A stretch of DNA of 64,000 bases from Butyrivibrio sp. MB2005. Lineage in GTDB: Bacteria; Bacillota; Clostridia; Lachnospirales; Lachnospiraceae. Made by a program: the position numbers and the translations under genes. The stretch lies in the NCBI RefSeq assembly GCF_000424285.1, contig NZ_KE384157.1, positions 1 through 64,000 on the forward strand, written 5' to 3'. Below are positions 26,430-35,179 of the stretch, piece by piece (within the stretch, counting starts at the first letter, position 1; every line of letters starts with the position of its first letter). The notes below the pieces were generated by a model that had not been told where the DNA came from, ran no database searches, and saw only the letters and a list, made by a program, of their open reading frames with translations.

Positions 26430-26467
26430 GGAGCAGACTCTTAATAAGAATCTGCTCCATCTTTTTG
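26430..26467 (+). terminator. terminator of the GNAT gene
   Basis: An 8-bp stem GGAGCAGA/TCTGCTCC with a 13-base loop is followed by ATCTTTTT. It also separates the convergent GH25 gene. Confidence 0.85.
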
Positions 26468-26470
26468 TCT

Positions 26471-27790
26471 TTAATCCGCAGGAATAAGCTGGATATCAAG
26501 ATCCACCATTCCGGATATACCGGGCACTTTTCCCGTATTTGAATATTGCCAGTAAGAGAAATAATAAGGTGTCTGAGGTTTCTCCTCGTAGTCGGCATAC
26601 CAAATGGGATAGTCCATAAGCTGGCTAAGATCAAGCTTGTAGGCTTCCCACAGCATATTGCAGTAGATCATGGGCTTATATCCCGCATCCTCGATCATCT
26701 TGCAAAATGCAAGGGTATTCTCAGTAAACTGCTCCGCTGATACATAATCAGTTCTTGCATTGGCATCAAGAACGCTCTCGGGATCATAAACAACAGGCAG
26801 ATCGATGTCGTAGTCTTCTATGGCATCAAGCACCAGCTGCGCTTCCTCTTTGGCTTCGTCTGTATTTATAGCCTGTGAGAAAATGTAAACTCCCACATCA
26901 AGGCCTGCATCCTGGGCTGCTTCTATATACTGTCTGTAATTATTATCTTCCCTCAGATGTCCTTCTTCGCCGTAGCCTCTGTAGCCAACTCTGATGATTA
27001 CAAAATCAATCCCTGATTCCTTAACGGCATCAAAATCTATCTCGCCGTCGTGATGTGATACATCAATTCCAAGGCGGTATCTGTAGCTTTTATCACCTTC
27101 GTATTTGATGTATCTGCCGTTTTCTTTAAAACAGTCAAGGATATAGTCGTGCTTCCTGATATCAGGATTAATTTCCACCTGATACTGTTCCTGATAGACA
27201 TCAACAAATTCCAAAATCTCAGGTTCGTCTGTCCTTGCCTGAGCTCCCATAGCGATATCATCATCCTTTGGAGGCTTCTCACCTTCATTGCCATCGGAAG
27301 CTTCATTTGCATTATCATTTTGCACTGGTGCTTCAGCATTTAAAGTATCATCCTTGCTGGCATCAGCATCTGCCTTATCAGCTTCGCCATCAGACTCACC
27401 GGCTCCCGCAGCATCTGCATTTTCTTCATCAGTAGCAGTTTTGTCCTCTTCCGGCTCTTCTTCCTCTGTGACATCTTCATCCAAAGTAATGGGCTTTTCT
27501 ATATCCTTTTTGGGAGTAACCACAAATGGATTCTGAATCTCAGGAGCTTCTCTTTGCTCCGCTGTTCCGTCCTTAATAACGCCCTGTGAATCACCCTTTA
27601 TGATATCCTCTGTCCTGACCGCGAGGCTGTCTCTGATATCCTTTTCCTGCTCCTCTACTTCTACCTCTGCCACATCCTGAGTTTTTCTTTTTGCCTTTGT
27701 GTGTTCAAAAACACCAATCCCTATACCCAGCATTATCAGTACAAGTATGAGACCGACATAAATTGTAAAAAGACTCTTTTTCACATTCAT
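26471..27790 (-). CDS. membrane-anchored GH25 muramidase
   Basis: A 439-residue protein with a short cytoplasmic start, one signal-anchor helix (about residues 7-26), a long acidic, low-complexity stretch rich in Glu, Asp and Ala (to about residue 200), and a GH25 domain at the C terminus. Catalytic signs are GIDVSHHDG with the first Asp and PVVYDPES with the DxE pair. GH25 enzymes cut the glycan strand between MurNAc and GlcNAc. The start ATG overlaps the preceding stop (ATGA). Third gene of the ECF/anti-sigma-CapA group, so its expression may follow that sigma factor. Confidence 0.88.
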   Translation of the reverse strand: MNVKKSLFTIYVGLILVLIMLGIGIGVFEHTKAKRKTQDVAEVEVEEQEKDIRDSLAVRTEDIIKGDSQGVIKDGTAEQREAPEIQNPFVVTPKKDIEKPITLDEDVTEEEEPEEDKTATDEENADAAGAGESDGEADKADADASKDDTLNAEAPVQNDNANEASDGNEGEKPPKDDDIAMGAQARTDEPEILEFVDVYQEQYQVEINPDIRKHDYILDCFKENGRYIKYEGDKSYRYRLGIDVSHHDGEIDFDAVKESGIDFVIIRVGYRGYGEEGHLREDNNYRQYIEAAQDAGLDVGVYIFSQAINTDEAKEEAQLVLDAIEDYDIDLPVVYDPESVLDANARTDYVSAEQFTENTLAFCKMIEDAGYKPMIYCNMLWEAYKLDLSQLMDYPIWYADYEEKPQTPYYFSYWQYSNTGKVPGISGMVDLDIQLIPAD

Positions 27791-29505
27791 TTCCAGATGT
27801 CCCCCCATATCTCATTGCACAGATTAACGAGGTACTCTTTGGAGAATGCAGAATCCTGAGCTGTAATCTCATTACTTGCTGCCATATCTTCGGTGTAATC
27901 AGACAGTGGATAAACCGTTACATTTTCAGGGCCGCTCTGAACATGGCATACAACTGCCTGAACTGAGTAATCGGATACAGCAATGTCGCCATTTTCATCC
28001 CTTGAAAGTGTTACACCCGCCATTCCACCAAGCATTCTGTTTGCTGTTCCATCTCCTGTTCCCGATGTCCAGTTAACAAAATTGCCAAGGGAGTAGTAAA
28101 CAAGCATATCTCCGTCGCAGTGATTATTGGTGATTCCATCACTGTCATCTGTAATAAATTCTATAGGTTCTATTACATGAGGATGGGTTCCGAGAACGAG
28201 GTCAGCACCATTTTCTCTGAAAACATCCGTCCACTTCTTCTGGCTCTTATCTATTCCAAGGTTATACTCAGTTCCCCAATGAGGACATACAACTGTGAAA
28301 TCTGCATTATCTTCAGCGTACTTAAGATCCGCTACAACCTTGCTCTCATCAAGGGTATCAACTATATGGGGCATATCTGAGGGAGCTGATATGCCGTTTG
28401 TTCCAAAGGTGTAATTCAAAATCGCAATCCTGATACCATTCTTTTCAATGATATCTATATCCTCATACTCATCCTCAGTTTCGTTTATTCCGACAACTGT
28501 TATCTCAGGATGATTTTCCTCCCAATAATTTGTGGTATTCAGGATTCCTTTTTTGCCCTTATCAAGTGCATGGTTTGTGGCATGACAGATTACATCAAAG
28601 CCCGCATTTACAAGAGCATCACCTATGGCATATGGAGCATTAAAAGCAGGATATCCGGAAACGCCAAGCTCTTCGCCGCCAATAATAACTTCCTGGTTAA
28701 CCATAGCGATATCAGCCGCACTTATCTCATCTTTTGTATGTTCAAATATAAAGTCGAAGTTGTAGTCGCCATTTGAGTTTTTAGCTGCTTCCTCTACAGG
28801 TGTATGAAGGAGAATATCTCCCACCATGAGAAGAGTTACGCTATCCTGGGAAATTGCAGCAGCTTCTTCCTCCGCATCTTCTATGACATAGGAGGCCTCG
28901 TCATTATTATCCGCTTTATCCTCACTGTCAAAGAGGTCTTTTACAGAATCAAGAGGTGACTTTTTGCCTGCATCCATAGGAGCTTCATTCATGGCATCGC
29001 CTGTCATGGCACCATTAACCTCTGACTCTGAAATATCAAAGGAAGGCTCGTATGTCGCACTGCTATCCTCAGTAGCTTCTGTTTCATAAGCTGCATCATC
29101 CGACAATTCAGCACTTTCCGTCTCGTATGTCGCCTCTTCTTCCCAGGCTGCAGTTTCTGTTTCCTCTGCGGTAGCTGCCTCCTGATATGTGGCTGACTCC
29201 ATGGTGGATGTGTTCTTAAGTCCAACGGTCCTTATTACGCCGTAAGCGCCTGCTGCCACCAATGCAAATACTGCTGCCTTTGTGGCAAAGCCCGTAACAA
29301 ACTTAAGGATCTTAGCAGCATCCGGCTTTTCCTTTTTATCGCCGCCGGAGTTCTTATCTCCTGCATCCTGCTCCGCCTGACTACTATCCTTAAATATAGG
29401 TCCCTGATCTGCTGCCTTCGCCTGCTCTTCAATATTCTTAAGGATTCGGCTTCGCATCTCGTCTGAGACTTCGATGTGGTCCATGATTTCATTATACTTA
29501 CTCAA
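27787..29505 (-). CDS. anti-sigma-like N terminus fused to CapA (PGA_cap) domain
   Basis: A 572-residue membrane protein. The first 25 residues (SKYNEIMDHIEVSDEMRSRI) resemble the cytoplasmic opening of clostridial anti-sigma proteins; a membrane helix follows at about 70-90. A long Glu/Thr/Ala-rich spacer reaches about residue 220. The outside domain is CapA-like: LLMVGDILLH, CHATNHALDKG, a WGTEYN segment, THPHVIEP and SLGNFVNW. These metal-binding motifs define the metallophosphatase-like PGA_cap fold. The start is TTG, eight bases within the sigma factor gene, with GGAGG nine bases upstream. It probably holds the sigma factor at the membrane and senses the wall; the sensing ligand is inferred. 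Confidence 0.8.
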   Translation of the reverse strand: MSKYNEIMDHIEVSDEMRSRILKNIEEQAKAADQGPIFKDSSQAEQDAGDKNSGGDKKEKPDAAKILKFVTGFATKAAVFALVAAGAYGVIRTVGLKNTSTMESATYQEAATAEETETAAWEEEATYETESAELSDDAAYETEATEDSSATYEPSFDISESEVNGAMTGDAMNEAPMDAGKKSPLDSVKDLFDSEDKADNNDEASYVIEDAEEEAAAISQDSVTLLMVGDILLHTPVEEAAKNSNGDYNFDFIFEHTKDEISAADIAMVNQEVIIGGEELGVSGYPAFNAPYAIGDALVNAGFDVICHATNHALDKGKKGILNTTNYWEENHPEITVVGINETEDEYEDIDIIEKNGIRIAILNYTFGTNGISAPSDMPHIVDTLDESKVVADLKYAEDNADFTVVCPHWGTEYNLGIDKSQKKWTDVFRENGADLVLGTHPHVIEPIEFITDDSDGITNNHCDGDMLVYYSLGNFVNWTSGTGDGTANRMLGGMAGVTLSRDENGDIAVSDYSVQAVVCHVQSGPENVTVYPLSDYTEDMAASNEITAQDSAFSKEYLVNLCNEIWGDIWK

Positions 29506-30139
29506 AATCGTACGCCTCCTTCAGAATATTTTTCAGCTGCTGTCTGCCTCTGTTCAGGTCAGATCTGACAGTAGACTCGTTCCTTTTAAGAATCTTCGCT
29601 ATATCTTTTGCCTGATACCCCTCCTCGTAAAAAAGATGAATTACTTCCCTATATTTGTCAGGGAGCTGTTTTACCGCATCCCAGATAAAGCCCAGGTCTT
29701 CCTTATTCTCTGCTACAAGCTCTTCTGAAAGCTCGTCTGCTTTTCTGATATTAATATAATCAATCTTATTTTTGCTGAGATTGGCTGCTACTGTAAGGAG
29801 CCATGCCTTCTCGTGCTTTTCATTTTCAAATGCAGGTGTGGTTTTGATGTATCTGATGAGGGTGTCCTGAAGAATATCCTCAGCATCACTCATGTTGTGA
29901 AGATATGAATATGCCAGCCTCAGAATCGCATTGCCGTATTTATCAAGATATTTTCCGGCGTTCTGCGCTGCTTCCTCACTGCTAATGGTGTCGGTTTTGG
30001 TACTTTCAAAAGAGTCCTCTGCCATAAAAAGAATATGGCCTATCCTCTTTTTCAGATTAACTGCTGCCATTTTCAGTGTGTAGCTTGCGGCATCTATGAT
30101 CTCAAATATGACATTTCTATGCAGTACGCATGTCCCCAT
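29498..30139 (-). CDS. ECF-type RNA polymerase sigma factor
   Basis: A 213-residue sigma-70 family protein. Region 2 is seen as ILRLAYSYLHNMSDAEDILQDT and the following WLLTVAANLSKNK; region 4 as LPDKYREVIHLFYEEGYQAKDIAKIL then STVRSDLNRGRQQLK. The start at 30139 is supported by GGGGAG seven bases upstream, giving an N-terminal extension of about 50 residues before region 2; a start at MAEDS (30025) would fit the family better in length but lacks a ribosome site. Translationally coupled to the anti-sigma gene. Confidence 0.9.
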   Translation of the reverse strand: MGTCVLHRNVIFEIIDAASYTLKMAAVNLKKRIGHILFMAEDSFESTKTDTISSEEAAQNAGKYLDKYGNAILRLAYSYLHNMSDAEDILQDTLIRYIKTTPAFENEKHEKAWLLTVAANLSKNKIDYINIRKADELSEELVAENKEDLGFIWDAVKQLPDKYREVIHLFYEEGYQAKDIAKILKRNESTVRSDLNRGRQQLKNILKEAYDFE

Positions 30140-30205
30140 GTTAAGTCTCCCCTAAGGAAAGGCAGCTTTTCCCCGTAGCTGCCCTTCCGTATAATTCCAC
30201 TGCAT

Positions 30206-30211
30206 AGTATA
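30206..30211 (-). promoter_or_regulatory. extended -10 promoter of the ECF operon
   Basis: TGGTATACT on the minus strand matches an extended -10. A hairpin (GGCAGCT/AGCTGCC) lies between it and the sigma gene start; it may end the upstream VWA transcript or serve as leader structure. Confidence 0.45.
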
Positions 30212-30252
30212 CCATATTCTTTAATGTTATTCAGAGCTCCGCATATCATATA

Positions 30253-31980
30253 TCAGGATCTTTTAGCCATCATTCTTACCAGCTGGTTGAACTCATCCCT
30301 GTACTCATCTCTTGTTGAAAGCTTCTTGTAGTTATCAAGGATGTCATCATAGGTTGCTGTTCCCTTGAACTCGCTGTCACCAAGGATCATTGCAAACTCT
30401 GCTACCATTCCGGCAAATCTGATGTTCTCGCTGCCTTCTGTGTCATAAGCGCTGTCATTTACTACGATAGAGAAAAGCTTGGACTTATCTGCATCGGGCT
30501 CCTTGTAGCGAACACTTACTGTTGCATACTCGTCGCTGAACTCTGTAGCACATGTATCAACATTCTGTTTTCCATTCTGGTACTTAAGCGAAATCTCACT
30601 CTTGCTGCCTACAGGGATGATCTCATAAAGAGCTACTACGCTGTGGCCTGCTCCGATCTCGCCGCCATCCTTTGTATCATCATTAAAATCAGCATCATCC
30701 ATAAGTCTGTTTTCATAGCCGATAAGTCTGTAAGCATTTACTCTTCCGGGATTGAACTCTACCTGGTACTTAACGTCCTTTGCAATTGTGATAAGTGTTG
30801 ATCCCATCTCATCTACAAGAACCTTTTTGCCCTCATAGAAGCTGTCGATGTAGGAATAGTTACCGTTACCGCAGTCAGCCAGCTTCTCAAGTCTGTCATC
30901 CTTATAATTGCCATCGCCAAAGCCAAGAACTGATAAGAAAACACCATCATCCTTTTTGTCTTCGATGAAACGCTCAAGTTCTGCAGGGCTTGAAATACCT
31001 ACATTAAGGTCACCGTCTGTTGCAAGGATTACTCTGTTGATTCCATTCTCGATGTAGTTGTCTTTAGCGATCTCATAAGCCTTCTGAATACCTGCTTCAC
31101 CATTTGTGCAGCCATCAGCTACAAGGCTGTCGATGGCCTTCTTGAGCTTTTTCTTATTGGACATGCTCTCACCTGAAAGAACCACCTTCTCGCAGCCTGA
31201 ATAGGTTACGATTGAGATTGTTCCTTTGTCAGGAAGATTATCAACCAGTTCCTTGAAACTCTTCTGTAAAAGAGGAAGCTTGTTCTCATCGCTCATGGAG
31301 CCTGATACGTCAATAAGGAATACCAGGTTACTCATGGGTGCTTCTTCAAGGTCTATTTCTCTTGTTTTCATGCCCACAAACATAAGCTCATGATCTTCGT
31401 TCCAAGGACACTTTGAGATCTCGGTTGTGATACCGAACTTCTCGCCTGCTCCCGGGTCATTGAGGTTATATGAAAAATAGTTGATGAACTCCTCAGGTCT
31501 TACTGCCTGGGTGTCTATCATGTTAAGTGTGTAGCCGTCTTCGATCATTCTGCGGATATTGGTGTAGGATGCTGTATCAACATCTGCCGCAAAGGTTGAA
31601 AGAGGATTGGTTGCTACAAGGTTGTATCCGTTCTCTTCAGGCTTGTCATAGGATTCTGTGTTAGGCTCTGTGTAAAAATAATCAGGATAGCAGCCATAAA
31701 CATCTGCGCATTCCTCGGCATCTTCGTAGACAAAGGTCTCCTCGTTATTGTTGCCAAAAATATTTTTGGAGCTGTTTACAGGTACGTAGGAATCTGAAGG
31801 CTCTGCCTCTGTGCAGGCATATTCATCTGCATTATCTCCATAGTACTGGGTTGTGGTTTCTGTTGCAGTAGCAGGACTCTCTGTAGCTGTTGTCTCAGAT
31901 GCTTTTCCGCAGCCGTAAAGACTTCCTGTCAAAACTGTTCCACATAAAATAACCGGTGCAAATCTCATTTTTCTACTCAT
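30253..31980 (-). CDS. VWA-domain lipoprotein (YfbK type)
   Basis: A 575-residue exported lipoprotein. The signal ends in LYGC, with Cys at residue 24, followed by a Thr/Ser/Glu-rich spacer. A conserved N-terminal region (TFAADVDTASYTNIRRMI, RPEEFINYF) precedes the VWA domain with an intact MIDAS motif (FLIDVSGSMSDENK, then ATDGDLN), and the C-terminal DUF3520-like part reads RDEYRDEFNQLVRMM. Such proteins are surface-located and bind partners through a metal ion. A strong GGAGGGAG lies before the ATG. Its stop is 113 bases before the ECF gene; a link is possible but not shown. Confidence 0.92.
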   Translation of the reverse strand: MSRKMRFAPVILCGTVLTGSLYGCGKASETTATESPATATETTTQYYGDNADEYACTEAEPSDSYVPVNSSKNIFGNNNEETFVYEDAEECADVYGCYPDYFYTEPNTESYDKPEENGYNLVATNPLSTFAADVDTASYTNIRRMIEDGYTLNMIDTQAVRPEEFINYFSYNLNDPGAGEKFGITTEISKCPWNEDHELMFVGMKTREIDLEEAPMSNLVFLIDVSGSMSDENKLPLLQKSFKELVDNLPDKGTISIVTYSGCEKVVLSGESMSNKKKLKKAIDSLVADGCTNGEAGIQKAYEIAKDNYIENGINRVILATDGDLNVGISSPAELERFIEDKKDDGVFLSVLGFGDGNYKDDRLEKLADCGNGNYSYIDSFYEGKKVLVDEMGSTLITIAKDVKYQVEFNPGRVNAYRLIGYENRLMDDADFNDDTKDGGEIGAGHSVVALYEIIPVGSKSEISLKYQNGKQNVDTCATEFSDEYATVSVRYKEPDADKSKLFSIVVNDSAYDTEGSENIRFAGMVAEFAMILGDSEFKGTATYDDILDNYKKLSTRDEYRDEFNQLVRMMAKRS

Positions 31981-32120
31981 AACTTTCTCCCTCCGTTTAG
32001 AGCTTTATTTTTGCTGTTCTACTCTATATACAGATGGGCATCGAAAAATGTTGCACCGGTTTTACAATTTTTTTTGATTTTTTGTTTTCCGCGAAAACAC
32101 GCGGCTTTTAGGGCTTTTAT

Positions 32121-34574
32121 TTATCCTTTCTTGAATTTGAAGGTGGCTTTTTTAGCTCCTGCCTTCTTAATAAGCTTAACTACTCTGTCGTAGGTCTTCT
32201 TATCCTTACAGATAACAGTGATCTTGGCTTTGCTGCTTATTCCGCTAAAGCTCTTTGAGCCTACGCTCTTTAAGTTATTGCCGTTAATAGTTATCTTCTT
32301 AAGGTTCTCACAACCACTAAAGGCACCTGCGCCGATCTTCTTAATGCTTGAACTGATCTTTACGACCTTAAGATTCTTGCATTTTTTGTAGGCGTTCTTT
32401 TGAATCTCAGTTACCGCATAGCTCTCACCATCATAAGAGACATCACCTATTGTTACCGACTTAACCTTCTTATTGTTATTCTTGGTAACCTTGGCTGTGC
32501 CATCCTCTGAGAGCTTAAAATCGCTATCGCCAACTGTAAGCTTTCCTTCCGGGGGAAGCTCTGCAGCTTTATCCTCCTGCTGCCCCTTCTCCTGCAGCTC
32601 CTGATTACTCTGGTCACTGCTATGACTCTGATCATCTGACTTATTCTTATCATCTTCAGGTGCCGGCTGAGGCTGAGGTTCTGGCTGCGGCTGTGGTTCA
32701 GGCTGAGACTGTGGCTCAGGCTCCGGTTCAGGTTCGGGCTCAGGATCAGGAAGCTTAGTCCAGTGCGCATACAGGGTATGATCTGCAGTATTAGTCACTT
32801 TTGTTCTTGTCGTAACCTGGCTTCCTGCATCTGCCTGGGTGAACCATCCATCAAAGCTGTATCCTTCTCTTTCAGGAGCCTCCACGTTACTAAGGACATC
32901 ACTGTACTTTGCATTATAGGTGACTGTGCCTTCAGAAATAACACCTCTTCCATCATTTGCATCAAACGAAACGTTATAGCTTGCAGCTGTCCACTTGGCA
33001 TATAGATTATGTGAAACGTTGGATGTAACCTTGGTATCTGCTGTTACCTCGGTAGTATATTTATCATCAGTAAACCATCCGCCAAATTCATAGCCTGTTC
33101 TTGTAAGGCTTTCCGGAAGATTCTCGTATTTTCCGCCACGGGTTACTCTTATGGAGGAATCACCTGTAGCAGACTTTAAATATACGGTGTAAGTATTGTT
33201 GCCACTTCCCGATGTCCAATGTGCATAAACAGTAGCAGGTCCGTTAAATACAGTTGTTTCATCTACTACTGTGCCGCCCTCTGCTTTTGTATACCAGTTA
33301 TCAAAGAAATAACCGCTAAGACGCATCGATGTGGGCATAATAACAAGCTTGCCCTCATAGGTCAGGGTTCTGTCGTATGGAATGTAATAATATGCTGAGT
33401 CATTTACCTTATCAAAGGTTATATCAAATACCTTCTTAGCATTTATGTAGCTGAATTCCGTTCCATTAGCCACAGGCGCCTTAAGATATCCAAGATAATC
33501 CTTGTGAGTAACGTGAGTGGTGGTCTTTGATTTAAATCCGGGAACTGAATGGTCATGGCTGTTAAAATCTGCTGTTGTGCAGTTAAAATAATCATGAGTC
33601 AGATAGAAATAATATGGATGATCCTGAAAAGATTCCGTATCATTCCATGTGGCATCTACTTCGTACAGATCACCCCAGATGTCAACCACGTTCCAGGCAT
33701 GTCCGCCGCCGTTACCAAGTCCTGCTACGACGTAGGACTCAATTCCTGCTTTCTGCAAAAGAAGCTTAAATGCCTTGGCGTAACCATCACAAACCGAAGC
33801 ACCTTCCACCAGGGCTCCATAAGCAGTATGGCCATAGTGATAACCAAGGTTGTTATCGGATACATTGTGGTCGTACTCTACATTATTTAAAAGTGCATCA
33901 TGAAGCGCAAGCTCCTTAGAAAAATCATCTCCGGTAGGATTAGCCTTGGCATAAACCGCATCGCGGGCTGCCTTAAGCTCAGTCTCCATCTTGGTAACTT
34001 CAGCTCTTGAATATCTTTCTACTGTAAAATAAAGATAGTAATCGTACTTAACTACCTGCTGAGCACTGTTTCTTGTGGTGAGTTTACAAATGCTTGGTCT
34101 GAAAAGTGTTGCCTCAAGCTCTTCAGGGTGGTCATATTCCAGAGCCCTTGTAAAAGAAGTATAGTCATAGCTAAGAGCCTTCTCACCGCTATAAATAAGT
34201 CTTCCATACTCTTTTATAATGGTTCCTGTCAACGTGCCATCAGGAACTGTATTCATGTTAGCTTTGGATGCCTCATAAAATGCCTTATAGCAAAGCTTAT
34301 CATCTTCATTTAACTGATTATAATAATAGAAGTCATAAACATTGACCTTAGCATTAAACGTAGCAGGAGCAGGTGATACGGAAAACTCACCCTCATTAGA
34401 ATCCTCTGTAACTACAATCTCAAGCTCTTTGGAAACCTCTAACTTAGGCAGATCTCCTGTGGGATTTGTAACACTTAATCCTTCCGCATCAGCGTTTAAT
34501 TTCACCGCGGGAGAAATCACAAGTCCCAGGGAAAAAGCCAGAGAAAATAATAAACCTTTAACACATTTCTTCAT
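32121..34574 (-). CDS. secreted transglutaminase / InlB-repeat / LRR_5 protein
   Basis: An 817-residue exported protein. After a signal peptide (MKKCVKGLLFSLAFSLGL), about residues 225-310 hold a transglutaminase core: GASVCDGYAKAFK with Cys, GGHAWNVV with His and YEVDATWND with Asp. Three InlB-type beta repeats follow, each ending in YAHW or YAKW, then a Pro-Glu/Gln-rich linker (PEPEPEP type) and the C-terminal LRR_5 module with basic tail KFKFKKG. Likely a surface protein that cross-links or trims peptide bonds. It resembles the giant protein at 54338-58261 in domain order. Confidence 0.83.
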   Translation of the reverse strand: MKKCVKGLLFSLAFSLGLVISPAVKLNADAEGLSVTNPTGDLPKLEVSKELEIVVTEDSNEGEFSVSPAPATFNAKVNVYDFYYYNQLNEDDKLCYKAFYEASKANMNTVPDGTLTGTIIKEYGRLIYSGEKALSYDYTSFTRALEYDHPEELEATLFRPSICKLTTRNSAQQVVKYDYYLYFTVERYSRAEVTKMETELKAARDAVYAKANPTGDDFSKELALHDALLNNVEYDHNVSDNNLGYHYGHTAYGALVEGASVCDGYAKAFKLLLQKAGIESYVVAGLGNGGGHAWNVVDIWGDLYEVDATWNDTESFQDHPYYFYLTHDYFNCTTADFNSHDHSVPGFKSKTTTHVTHKDYLGYLKAPVANGTEFSYINAKKVFDITFDKVNDSAYYYIPYDRTLTYEGKLVIMPTSMRLSGYFFDNWYTKAEGGTVVDETTVFNGPATVYAHWTSGSGNNTYTVYLKSATGDSSIRVTRGGKYENLPESLTRTGYEFGGWFTDDKYTTEVTADTKVTSNVSHNLYAKWTAASYNVSFDANDGRGVISEGTVTYNAKYSDVLSNVEAPEREGYSFDGWFTQADAGSQVTTRTKVTNTADHTLYAHWTKLPDPEPEPEPEPEPQSQPEPQPQPEPQPQPAPEDDKNKSDDQSHSSDQSNQELQEKGQQEDKAAELPPEGKLTVGDSDFKLSEDGTAKVTKNNNKKVKSVTIGDVSYDGESYAVTEIQKNAYKKCKNLKVVKISSSIKKIGAGAFSGCENLKKITINGNNLKSVGSKSFSGISSKAKITVICKDKKTYDRVVKLIKKAGAKKATFKFKKG

Positions 34575-34640
34575 TAAAAAAATTCCTCAAAAATAAAAAT
34601 CACTCTCTTAATAAATCACATATTTATCCACAATATACAA

Positions 34641-35114
34641 TTATACATTAATATTTGATTTACCGTCAAGCTCGGCTCCCGTCAGCTTATCACCGTCGTA
34701 AGTCAGCTTAAGAGAAAAGAAAGGCTGATCAGGGTCACTGATAAGCTTTAAAAATATCAGATCGCCTTCCCAGAGATTCAGCTTACTTACATCCTCCATT
34801 GGAACCCAATCAAGAGTACCCTCATCGCAATCCTTTAATGTGCCCTCAAAATCATCCGATGTAAAAAGGCACATATACTCTGTGATATCTCCTGCACAGA
34901 AGGTCACAATCGCTCTAAACCTTGCTGATCTGAGAGTCAGTCCCGTCTCTTCAAGGACTTCTCTTTTTACGCAGTCATCAGGGCTCTCACCCTTTTCAAG
35001 ATGGCCTCCCGGGGCTATCCACTTGCCCACATTTATATCGTTCTTTTTCTTAACACGATGAAGCATTAAATATTTTCCTTCATGCTCGATGTAACAAAGA
35101 GTTGTGATTTCCAT
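34641..35114 (-). CDS. NUDIX hydrolase (MutT-like)
   Basis: A 157-residue cytoplasmic pyrophosphohydrolase. The Nudix box is complete: GGHLEKGESPDDCVKREVLEETGL, seen by GGHLEKGE then REVLEETG. The family member most similar by length and context is the 8-oxo-dGTP diphosphatase type, but the substrate cannot be inferred. GGAG lies seven bases before the ATG. Followed and preceded by terminators, so probably a single-gene transcript. Confidence 0.9.
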   Translation of the reverse strand: MEITTLCYIEHEGKYLMLHRVKKKNDINVGKWIAPGGHLEKGESPDDCVKREVLEETGLTLRSARFRAIVTFCAGDITEYMCLFTSDDFEGTLKDCDEGTLDWVPMEDVSKLNLWEGDLIFLKLISDPDQPFFSLKLTYDGDKLTGAELDGKSNINV

Positions 35115-35127
35115 TTTGATCTCCTAT

Positions 35128-35166
35128 AAAAAACGCCACAGACAGTTTAACTATACTATCTGTGGC
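35128..35166 (-). terminator. terminator of the NSS transporter gene
   Basis: Stem GCCACAGA/TCTGTGGC (35135-35166, loop of 16) with GTTTTTTATA on the minus-strand 3' side. Confidence 0.85.
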
Positions 35167-35179
35167 AACAATAAACAAA

